Positions 11,501 to 21,900 of a stretch of DNA of 64,000 bases are shown piece by piece. The DNA comes from Petrolisthes cinctipes. Lineage: Eukaryota > Arthropoda > Malacostraca > Decapoda > Porcellanidae. The stretch covers positions 744,001-808,000 of the forward strand of contig JAWQEG010001559.1 in NCBI GenBank assembly GCA_033782935.1, read 5' to 3'. The position numbers and the translations under genes were made by a program. Numbering within the stretch: position 1 is the stretch's first letter; every line of letters starts with the position of its first letter. The notes under the pieces were generated by a model. That model made no database searches and was not told where the DNA came from. It saw only the letters and a program-made list of their open reading frames with translations.

Positions 11501-12828
11501 GTGATGTGTTCTCAGATGTCCCAGGACTTACTACAGCACTTGATCATGACATTGTCCTGTCATCTTCAGAGCGCCTAAAATCTAACTCTTACCCCATCCC
11601 CATCCACCTTCGGCCGCATTTTGAAAAGGAAGTAGACAATCTGCTTGAACAGGGACTAATTAGACCTTCCTCTTCCCCTCACTCCTCACCTGTAGTTCTT
11701 GTCAAAAAGCCGGATGGCAGCTATCGCATGACCATAGATTATAGAACACTTAACAGTGTCACTGTATTTCATGCTGAACCTATGTGTACTATGGAAGAAG
11801 ATTTGCACAAATTTACAGGTGCTAAGTATTTTTCAGAACTTGATCTAACTAAAGCATATTATCAGATCCCACTGTCTGAAAGAAGCAAACCCTTGACAGC
11901 ATTTCAAACCCATAGGGGTCTGATGGAATTTAATAGACTTCCATTTGGGCTAGTAACTGCTTGTGCAACCTATATAAGACTAATGAAGATTGTTCTTGCA
12001 GGTTTAAAGAATGTGTCTTTCTATTTTGATAATGTATTCATATATTCAGCTACTTGGGAGGAACACATTCAAGCTCTTACTTCCGTTCTAGACAGATTAA
12101 AAGCTTTCAGTTTGACAGCCAAACTTAGTAAATGTAGATTTGGATTTCCCTCCATTCAGTACTTGGGCTATATTGTAGATGGAAAGCATATACAACCTCA
12201 GATAGATAAGATTAAGGCTATATTGGGAACTACCCCTCCATCCACCAAGAAAACTTTAAGATCATTCTTGGGAATGATTTCATTTTATAGGAGGTTCATT
12301 CCCAATGCAGCAACTCTGTCCGCCCCACTATCTGATTTACTACGCAAAGGTGTTCGGGAACCATTACCCTGGACCGATGAAGTAGGAGGTAATTTTGAGA
12401 AATTAAAAGCTTCTTTAGCTACATACCCTATTCTCCGATTACCAAATCCTAATCTCCCTTTTGTTCTTCGGACAGATTCCTCGGCTTTTGGCCTCGGAGC
12501 AGTACTACTCCAGTACATTGATGGGGTGTCTTTTCCCATTGCCTATGCAAGCAGAAAACTGCTAGATAGGGAAACCAGGTATTCTATCATAGAAAGAGAA
12601 TGTTTGGCGATTATTTTTGGGATTCAGAGGTTCACATATTATCTGATGGGTTCAGAATTTATCTTGGAGGTTGATCACAAACCCCTGATCTATTTGGCAA
12701 AGTTCAAAGGCTCCAATAATAGACTTCTTCGGTGGGCCCTCAGCTTGCAGCCCTACAGGTATAGGTTAGTACACGTTGCTGGGTCTAGTAATATAGGTGC
12801 AGACTTCCTTAGCAGGTATATTAAGTAA
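8557..12828 (+). CDS. gag-pol: Gag-Pol polyprotein, order Gag-PR-IN-RT-RNase H
   Basis: A single ORF of 1423 residues from the ATG at 8557; the upstream 42 codons lack an ATG and look like leader. Gag has a charged E/R-rich predicted coiled coil at about residues 25-68 and one CCHC knuckle (CHGCGEKGHIKPRC) at about 302. Protease: RDSG with D364. Integrase: HHCC zinc module from H557 to the CRSCEKC cysteines, core D627, D687 and E723 (exact D-35-E spacing), and a GPF-type C-terminal module (WKGPF) at about 862-866. RT follows: SELDLTKAYYQ with D1096 and LPFGLV, but the active-site box reads YFDN at 1156-1159 where YxDD is expected. RNase H: D1307, the ERECLAI, VDHKP and SSNIGADFLSR motifs. Integrase before RT is the Gmr1-type arrangement. 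The frame is intact, but the N at the second catalytic aspartate position predicts loss of reverse transcription. The residues after LPFGLV (TACATYIRLM) also differ from the common Gypsy pattern. Confidence 0.95.
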   Translation: MDLSIDGLKAQAESLGLTGADVAKFVMQQQAIAREERALEREEREKERAREERLEKLRLENSLELAKLNNPQANTLTPALPEPSKPTLPFYKDGEDISSYLIRFERIASLLAIKKDTYAVRLGSLLTGKCVDIYTSLSPEITEDYDLLKAALLRGFCKTPDSYRQEFKFAKIKFGETYDTFSIQLGRLLDQWMASCNVQSEYESLRNFLLLDQFLSSLSPDLRIFIKEHSVTSLKEAVTLADNWASAHGAYPKNKFDGNKGKKFASSFSTTQTAQSEPNKPLSQPQTSLTASFRRDYTNVTCHGCGEKGHIKPRCPKNPAAFKQNPSMTTEVQRIGYCFKDSQPPEYTTCGTVNGVWVSTIIRDSGCSCILVSEDVLPDMDVTGCRLVEVSDYLGRRDYFPEVRCYIKCPYYTGWANVLRAPISFCCVLIGNVPGARKLCEEESESAEASEVVNAVQTRSARDKKIHPLVLPKVAPLDITPQQFAKLQESCPTLSSIRAKVLSGETEVARNGTAFMYKVTDGLIYRVCSSSKFKEKVGKKVLVIPSDCRKFILSVAHESPFSGHFSHRKTEMKVKEIFFWPGMTVDIRDFCRSCEKCQRMSPRGRVKLVPLQTLPIITEPFSRVAIDLVGPLSPPSSEGHRYILTLIDFATGFPEALPLKSIDTISVAEALITIFSRVGIPREILSDQGTQFTPQLMQEIHKLLGVKPMFTTPYHPRSNGRIERLHSTLKAGLRKLCSDKPTEWHRYLIPTMFALREIPSDRTGFSAFEMLYGRKVRGPLAVLRDLWEDRKADEDARTSFQYVIELRSKLEECARIAAQNADISCARYKSYFDLKSQDRKFKPGDEVLVLLPDTHNKLLMSWKGPFPVLECKNKVTYVIEEKGKRKLYHINLLKKYHRRAHVGLAHVVDEPNPDHDFRPLLTVQACVMSEEDEDGDDSEFPTVPTTSVEYDLSSQVNDQPLICPDLSQSEAEEILHLKAQYSDVFSDVPGLTTALDHDIVLSSSERLKSNSYPIPIHLRPHFEKEVDNLLEQGLIRPSSSPHSSPVVLVKKPDGSYRMTIDYRTLNSVTVFHAEPMCTMEEDLHKFTGAKYFSELDLTKAYYQIPLSERSKPLTAFQTHRGLMEFNRLPFGLVTACATYIRLMKIVLAGLKNVSFYFDNVFIYSATWEEHIQALTSVLDRLKAFSLTAKLSKCRFGFPSIQYLGYIVDGKHIQPQIDKIKAILGTTPPSTKKTLRSFLGMISFYRRFIPNAATLSAPLSDLLRKGVREPLPWTDEVGGNFEKLKASLATYPILRLPNPNLPFVLRTDSSAFGLGAVLLQYIDGVSFPIAYASRKLLDRETRYSIIERECLAIIFGIQRFTYYLMGSEFILEVDHKPLIYLAKFKGSNNRLLRWALSLQPYRYRLVHVAGSSNIGADFLSRYIK

Positions 12829-12836
12829 TGCTTGTC

Positions 12837-12859
12837 GTATCTACCCTCCGGGTAGATAC
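12837..12859 (+). other. Perfect 10-bp stem-loop after the gag-pol stop
   Basis: GTATCTACCC (12837-12846), loop TCC, GGGTAGATAC (12850-12859). It starts eight bases after the TAA stop and ends a few bases before the polypurine tract. It is not in the LTR, so it is unique within the element. Function is unknown; candidates are protection of the transcript 3' region, terminator-like pausing or an RNA signal for plus-strand priming. Confidence 0.8.
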
Positions 12860-12864
12860 TTGTT

Positions 12865-12874
12865 AGGGGAGCTA
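12865..12874 (+). other. Polypurine tract of the + strand element
   Basis: AGGGGAGCTA immediately precedes the TG of the 3' LTR. It is short and interrupted by CT near its end, but it is in the required position for plus-strand DNA priming. Confidence 0.7.
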
Positions 12875-13672
12875 TGTAAGGGAATAGGCAAACGGGCAAT
12901 AAGTAAGTAATTACTTATATGGGCTCGAGCTAATGGATGGACCTTATACGGCGTTTCGAGTTCATTTCGAGCCACCATCCGAGTTATCTTGGAGTTTCTT
13001 GGGCATACCATTCCTCACTAGACTCACAACCTCCAAACACGACGGTAAGACCATCCTGTGATCTTATATTGGTATTGGGTAGTGAAACTTATTTACTGTG
13101 TTTCTCCAGTATAACGTTAGTTTTCTGAGTGCTTTTTGTTTAAGTTGCGTGTCATCCGTGACTCATTTATTAATAGTGGGACTGTGCTAATTTGTATTAC
13201 TATGATTTTAACATAGGAGGCGGGATCCTACCCTCGTCAAGGGCCGGGCGAGAGAGGCATCCTGTACCGGATTTCCTGTACTCCTGTATGTTTTGTGGAA
13301 GTGACCCCCTCAACCTTGTGGTGCGATATCCCCTGCCAGTGGAGTCCGTGGTGGAGAGTGTGAGGCCCAGAGCCGGTGAGGTGATAGCAGACGCGAGCTG
13401 GTGTGGCCAGTAGAGCACCTCCAAACAGTCTCCGTGACCGTGTGGCTGGTGTTAGTGCCGTACGCCTGTACGTGTAATGACAGGGAAGGGCTCTGGCAGG
13501 GAGTTGATTTAATGTATATTCCAAGATTAATGTTGTGGGGGACACCTCTGATATGTATGTTATCCAATATATATATATTGTAAATAAATGTATATAGTTT
13601 TCTCCTCGTTTCCCTCAGCCTCAGATTGGTGAGAACTCAAATAAGAAAAAAGATCCTGGTTATTACTTTACA
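12875..13672 (+). repeat. 3' LTR of the + strand retrotransposon
   Basis: A 798-bp copy of 7312-8109 with about four transitions between the two by eye (roughly 0.5 percent). It holds the AATAAA at 13583-13588 and ends TTACTTTACA, followed by the right target duplication CCCAC. Confidence 0.97.
13583..13588 (+). promoter_or_regulatory. Candidate poly(A) signal AATAAA in 3' LTR
   Basis: Same motif and context as in the 5' LTR. In the 3' LTR it is placed to direct 3'-end formation of the genomic transcript. Confidence 0.5.
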
Positions 13673-13677
13673 CCCAC
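13673..13677. other. Right target-site duplication of the + strand element
   Basis: CCCAC, identical to 7307-7311, followed by CACCCCATAAATGACTG, which resumes satellite A in the register interrupted on the left. Confidence 0.85.
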
Positions 13678-16600
13678 CACCCCATAAATGACTGTTGATA
13701 TTTACAGTCTAAGCATTGTAATGACACCCACACACCCACCACCTAATGAATGATGGTTGATATATACAGTCCAAGCAATGTAATGACACCCACACACCCA
13801 CCAACCCATGAATGACAATTGATATTTTCAGTCCATGCACTGTAATGACATCCACACACCCACCACCCCATGAATGACTGTTGATATTTACAGTCAAAGC
13901 ACTGTAATGATACCCCCACACCCACTACCCCATGAATTACTGTTAATATTTACAGTCCAAGCACTGTAATGACACCCACACACCCATCACACTATGAATT
14001 TTGTTGATATTTAGAGTCCAATCACTGTAATGCCACTTACTACCCCATGAATGACTGTTGATATTTACAATCCAAGCACTAATGACACACACACAGCCAC
14101 CACCCAATGAATGACTTGATATTTACAGTCCAAGCAATGTAATGACACCCACACACTCACCACCCCATGATTGACTGTTGATATTTACAGTCCAAGCACT
14201 ATAATGACACCCACACACCCGCCACCCCATAAATGACTGTTGATATTTACAGTCTAAGCACTGTAATGACACCCTCACACCCACCACCCCATAAATGACT
14301 GTTGATATTTACAGTCAAAGCACTGTAATGACACCCTTACACCCTCAACCCCATGAATTATGGTTGATATTTACAGTCCAAGCACTGTAATAACACCCAC
14401 ACACCAATCACCCAATGAATGACTGTTGATATTTACAGTCCAAGCTCTCTAATGACACCCACCACCCTATAAATGACTGTTGATATTTACAATCAAAACA
14501 CTGTAATGACACCCACAAATCCACCACCCCATGAATGACTGTTGATATTTACAGTCCAAGCTCAGTAATGACACCCACACACCCACCACCCCATGATTGA
14601 CTGCTGATATTTACAGTCCAAGCACCGCACAGACACCAAGACACCCACAACCCCATGAATGACTGTTGATATTTACAGTCCAAGCTCTGTAATGACACAA
14701 ACACACCCATCACCCCATGAATGACTGTTGATATTTGGAGTCCAAGCACTGTAATGCCACCCACCACCCCATAAATGACTGTTGATATTTGGAGTCCAAG
14801 CACTGTAATGCCAACCACCACCCCATGAATGACTGTTGATATTTACAGTCCAAGCACTAATGACACACATACACACCCAACACCCGATGAATGACTTGAT
14901 ATTTACAGTCCAAGCAATGTAATGACACCCACACACCCACCACACCATGAATGACTGTTGATATTAACAGTTCAAGCACTATACTGACACCCACACATCC
15001 ACTATCCCATGAATGACTGTTGATATTTACAGTCCAAGCATTGTAATGACACCCCCACACCTACAACACCATTAATTATGGTTGATATTTACAGTCCAAG
15101 CACTGTCATGACACCCACACACCCACCACCCCATGAAAAACTGTTGATATTTACAGTCCAAGCACTCTAATGACACCCACCACCCTATGAATGACTGTAA
15201 ATATTTACAGTCAAAACACTGTTATGACACCCACACACCCACCACCACATGAATGACTGTTTATATTTACAGTCCAAGCACTGTAATGACACCCACACTC
15301 CCACCACCCCATGATTGACTGTTGATATTTACAGTCCAAGCAATGCATAGACCCCCAAACACCCACAACTCCATGAATTACTGTTAATATTTACAGTCCA
15401 AGCACTGCAATGACACCCACACACCCATCACCATATGAATTACTGTTGATATTTAGAGTCCAATCACTGTAATGCCACCCACTACCCCATGAATGACTTG
15501 ATATTTACAGTCCAAGCAATGTAATGACACCCACACACCCAACACCCAATGATTGACTGTTGATATTTACAGTCCAAGAACTATAATGACACACACACAC
15601 CCAACACCTCATGAATGACTTGATATTTACAGTCTAAACACTGTAATGACACCCACATACCCACCACCCAATGAATAATAGTTCATATTTACATTCCAAG
15701 GACTGTAATGATACCCACACACCCACCACCCCATGAATGACTGTTGATATTAGCAGTTCAAGCACTATAATGACACCAACACATCCACCTTCCCATGAAT
15801 GAATGTTGATATTTACAGTCCAAGCACTGTAGTGACACCCCCACACCCACCACCCCATTAATTATGGTTGATATTTACAGTCCAAGCACTGTAATGACAC
15901 CAACACACACACCAATCCATGAATGACTGTTGAAATTTACAGTCCAAGCACTCTAATGACACCCACTACCCCACAAATGACTGTTGATATTTACAGTCTA
16001 AGCACTGTAATGACACCCACACACCCACCACCGAAAAGAATGACTTTTGATATTTACAGTCCAAGCACTGTAATGACACATACACACCCACCACCCCATG
16101 AATGACTGTTGATATTTACAGTCCAGGCTATGTAATGACACTCACACACCCACCACCCTATGAATGACTGTTGATATTTACAGTCCAAGCACTGTAATGA
16201 CACCCAAACACCCACCACCCCATAAATGATGGTTGATTTTTATAGTCCAAGCATTGTAATGACAACCACACACCCACCACCCCATGAAATACTGTTGATA
16301 TTTTTAGTCCAAACACTGTAATTACATCCACACACCCACAACACCATTAATGACTGTTAATATTTACAGTCCGAGCACTTAATGACCCCCACACACCCAC
16401 CACCTAATGATTGACTGTTGATATTTACAGTCTAAACACTGTAATGACACCCACACACCCACCACCCAATTAATAACTGTTGACATTTACAGTCCAAGTA
16501 CTGTAATGACACTCACACACCCACCACCATATGAATGACTGTTGATAATTAAAGTCCAAGCACTTTAATGACATTCACACACCCACCATTCCATAAATGA

Positions 16601-19600
16601 CTGTTTATATATAGAGTCCAAGAACTGTAATGTCACCCACACACCCACCACCCATGAATGACAGTTGATATTTTCAGTCCAAGCACTGTAATGATACCCA
16701 CACACCCACCACCCAATAAATGACTGTTGATATTTACAGTCCAAGCACTGTAATGACACCCACACACAAATTACCCTATAAATTACTGTTGATATTTTGA
16801 GTCCAAGCACTGTAATGACACCCACCACCCCATGAATGAATGTTTATATTCAACGTCCAAGCACTAATGACACACACACACCCACCACATAATGAATGAC
16901 TTGATATTTACAGTCCAAGCACTATAATGACACCTACACACCAACCACCCCATGAATGGCTGTTTATATTTACAGTCCAAGCAATGTAATGTCACCCACA
17001 CACTCACGACCCAATGAATGATGGTTGATATTTACAGTCCAAGAACTGTAATGAAACCCACACACCCACCACCCCATGAATGACAGTTGATATTTTCAGT
17101 CCAAGCAATGTAATGACATCTACACACCTACCACCCCATGAATGACTGTTAATATTTACAGTCCAAGCACTGTAATGTCACCCACATAACCACCACCCAA
17201 TGAATAATGGTTGATATTTACATTCCAAGGACTGTAATGATACCCACACACCCACCACCCAAGAAATGACTGTTGATATTTACAGTCCAAGCACTGTAAT
17301 GACACCCACACACCCATCACCCTATGAATTACTGTTGATATTTAGAGTCCAAGCACTGTAATGCCACCCACCACCCCATGAATGACTGTTGATATTTATA
17401 TTCCAATCACTAATGACACACCCACACCAACCACTCAATGAGTGACTTTATATTTTTAGTCCAATCAATGTAATGACACCCACACACCCACCACACCATA
17501 AATGACTGTTGATATTTACAGTCCAAGCACTATAATAACACCTACACACCCACCACCCCATGAATGACTGTTAATATTTACAGTCCAAGCACTGTAATGT
17601 CACCCACACACCCACCACCCAATGAATGATGGTTGATATTTACAGTCCAAGAACTGTAATTAAACCCACACACCCACCATCCCATGAATGACAGTTGATA
17701 TTTTCAGTCCAAGCACTGTAATGACATCTGCACACCTACCACCCCATGAATGAGTGTTAATATTTACAGTCCAAGCACTGTAATGTCATCCACACACCCA
17801 CCACCCAATAAATGATGATTGATATTTACAGTCCAAGGACTGTAATGATACCCACACACCCACCTCCCAATAAATTACTGTTGATATTTACAGTCCAAAC
17901 ACTGTAATGACACCCACACACCCATCACCCTATGAATTACTGTTGATATTAACAGTCCAAGCACTGTAATGACACCCACACATCCACCACCCCATGAATG
18001 ACTGTTGATATTTACGGTCCAAGCACTCTAATGACACTAACCACCCAATAAAAGTATGTTAATATTTATAGTTAAAACACTGTAATGACACCCACACACC
18101 CCCCACCTCATGAATGACTGTTAATATTTACAGTCCAAGCACTGTAATGTCACCCACATACCCACCACCCAATGAATAATAGTTCATATTTACATTCCAA
18201 GGACTGTATTGATACCCACACACCCACCACCTAATAAATGACTGTTGATATTTACAGTCCAAGCACTGTAATGACACCCACACACCCACCACCCCATAAA
18301 TGACTGTTGATTATATTAACAGTCCAAGCACTATAATAACACCTACACACCCACCACCCCATGAATGACTGTTAATATTTACAGTCCAAGCACTGTAATG
18401 TCACCCACACACCCACCACCCAATGAATGATGGTTGATATTTACAGTCCAAGAACTGTAATTAAACCCACACACCCACCATCCCATGAATGACAGTTGAT
18501 ATTTTCAGTCCAAGCCCTGTAATGACACTCACCCAACCACCACCCCATGAATGACTGATGACATTTACAGTCCAAGCACTGTAATGACACCCATACACCT
18601 ACCACCAAATGAATGACTGTTGATATTTACAGTCCAAGAACTGTAATGACAACCACACACTCACCAAACCATAAATAACTGTTATTATTTACAGTCCAAA
18701 CACTGTATTGACACCCACACACCCACCACCTAATGAATGATGATTGATATTTACAGTCCAAGAACTGCAATAACACTCACACACTCACCACCCCTTGAAT
18801 GACTGTTGATATTTGCAGTCCAAGCACTTTCATGATACCCACAAACCCACCACCTCATGAATAACTGTTGATATTTACAGTCCAAGCTCTGTAATGACAC
18901 TCACACACCCACCACAATGAATGAATTACTGTTGATAGTTACAGTTCAAGCACTGTAATGACACCCACACACCTACCACCCCATTAATGTTGGTTGATAT
19001 TTTCAGTCCAAGCACTCTTATGACCCCCACCACAGAATAGATGACTGTTAATATTTACAGTCCAAGCACTGTAATGACACCCACACACCCACCACCCAAT
19101 GTATGATGGTTGAAATTTACAGTCTACGAACGGTAATGACACAGACACACTCACCACCCCATGAATGACTGTTGATATTTACAGTCCAAGCACTTTAATG
19201 ACACCCACATACCCACCACCCCATGAATGACTGTTAATATTTACAGTCCAAGGAGTGTAATGACATCCACACAACCACCATCCCATGATTGACTGTTGAT
19301 ATTATCAGTACAAACACTGTAATGACACCCAAACACCCACCACCCCATGAATGACTGTTGATATTTACAGTCCAAGCTCTGTAATGACACCCACAAACCC
19401 ATCAACCCATGAATGGCTGTTGATACTTACAGTCCAAGCACTGTAATGCCACCCACCACCCCATGAATAGCTGTTGATATTAATAGTCCATGCACTAATA
19501 ACACACACACCCACCACCCCATGAATGACTTGATATTTACAGTCCAAGCACTGTAATGATACCCACACACCCAACACCCCATGAATGACTGTGGATATTT

Positions 19601-21900
19601 ACAGTTCAAGCACCATAATGACACCCACACACCAACCACCCAATGAATGACTGCTGATATTTACATTCAAAGCACTGTAATGACACCCCCACACCCACCA
19701 CTCTATGAATTATGGTTGATATTTACAGTCCAAGAACTGTTATGACACGTACACACCCACCACCCCATAAATAACTGTTGATATTTACTGTTCAAGCAAT
19801 CTAATGACACCCACCACCCTATGAATGACTGTAGATATTTACAGTCCAAGCACTGTAATGACACTCACACACCCACCACCCTATGAATGACTGTTGAAAT
19901 TTACAGTCCAAGCTCTGTAATGACAACCACACTCCCACCACCCCATAAATAAAGTTTGATATTTATAGTCCAAGTACTGTAATAACACCCACACACCCAC
20001 CACCACATAAATGACTTAATATTTTCAGTCCAAGCACTGTAATGACATCCACACACCTACCACCTCATTAATGACTGTTAACATTTACAGTCTGAGCACT
20101 GTAATGACACCCACACACCCACCACCCAATGAATGACTGTTGATATTTACAGTCCAAGCACTCTAATGATACCCACCACCCTATGAATGACTGTAGATAT
20201 TTACAATCAAATCACTATAACAACACCCATACACCCACCACCCCATGAATGACTGTTGATATTTACAGTCCAAGCACTGTAATGACACCCACACACCCAC
20301 CACCCCATCATTGACTGTTGATATTTACAGTCCAAGCACTTTAATGACATCCACACACCCACCACCCCATGAATGACTGTTGATATTTACAGTCCAAGCT
20401 CTGTAATGACACTCACACACCCACCACCCTATGAATGACTGTTGATGTTTACAGTCCAAGCACTGTAATGACACCCACACACCCACCACCCCATAAATGA
20501 CTGTTGATATTTATAGTCCAAGCACTGTAATGACATCCACACACCCACTGCCCTATGAATGACTGTTAATATTTACAGTCCATGCACTCTATGACACCCA
20601 CCACCCTCTTAAAGACTGTTGATATTTACAGTCAAAGCACTGTAATAACACCCACATACTCACCACCCCATGAATGACTGTTGTTATTCACAGTCCAAGC
20701 ACTGTAATGACACCCACTCACCCACCACCCAATATATGATGGTTAATATTTACAGTCCAAGAACTGTAATGACACCCACACACTCACCACCCCATGAATG
20801 ACTGTTGATATTTACAGTCCAAGCACTGTAATGACACACTCACACCCACCCCCCCATAAATAACTGTTGATATTTACAGTCTAAGCACTGTAATGACACC
20901 CACACAACCACCACGCCAAGAATGACTGTTGATATTTATAGTCCAAGCACTGTAATGACACCCACACACCCACCACTCCATTAATGACTGTTGATATTTA
21001 CAGTCCAAACACTGTAATGACACCGACACACCCACCACCATATAAATGACTGTTGATATTTTCAGTCCAAGCACTGTAATGACATCCACACACCCACTAC
21101 CAAATGAATGACTGTTAATATTTACAATCCAAGCACTTTAATGACACCCACCACCCTCTGAATGACTGTTGATATTTACAGTCAAAGCACTGTAATACAC
21201 TCACACACTCACCAAACCATAAATGACTGTTGATATTTACAGTCCAAGCACCGTAATGACACCCCTACAACCACCATCTTATAATTGACTGTTGATATTC
21301 ATAGCCCAAGCACTGTAATGACACCCAAACACCCACCACCCCATAATTGACTGTTGATATTTACAGTCCAAGCACTGTAATGACACTCACACACCCACCA
21401 CCCTATAAATGACTGTTGAGATTTACAGTCCAAGCACTGTAATGACAACCACACTCCTACCACCCCATAAATGACGGTTGATATTTATAGTCCAAGTACC
21501 GTAATGACACCCATACACCCACCACCCCATAAATGACTTAATATTTTCAGTCCAAGCACTGTAATGACATCCACACACCTACCACCCCATGAATGACTGT
21601 TAACATTTACAGTCTGAGCACTGTAATGACACCCACACACCCACCACCCCATAAATGACGGTTGATATTTAAAGTCCAAGCAATGTAATGACACCCACAC
21701 ACCTACCACTCCTTGAATGACTGTTGATATTTACAGTCCAAACACTGTAATGACACACTCACACCCACCAGCCCATAAATGACTGTTGATATTTACAGTC
21801 TAAGCACTGTAATGACACCCACACAACCACCACCCCAAGAATGACTGTTGATATTTATAGTCCAAGCACTGTAATGACACCCACACACCCACCACTCCAT

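Larger units (their letters stand above)
7312..13672 (+). mobile_element. Ty3/Gypsy-type LTR retrotransposon, Gmr1-like order (IN before RT)
   Basis: A complete 6361-bp element: 798-bp LTR, primer-binding site, 447-bp leader, one 1423-residue gag-pol ORF, short stem-loop, polypurine tract and 798-bp LTR, flanked by a 5-bp CCCAC target duplication. LTR ends are TG...CA. Only about four differences between the LTRs were seen by eye (all transitions, near 7659/13222, the GATTTTCTG/GATTTCCTG site, GAGACCC/GAGGCCC and CTCATTT/CTCGTTT), which points to a recent insertion. The pol order is protease, integrase, RT, RNase H. That is the Ty1/Copia-like order known in the Gmr1 group of Ty3/Gypsy elements and unlike most Gypsy elements. 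No env-like ORF is present. Confidence 0.95.
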
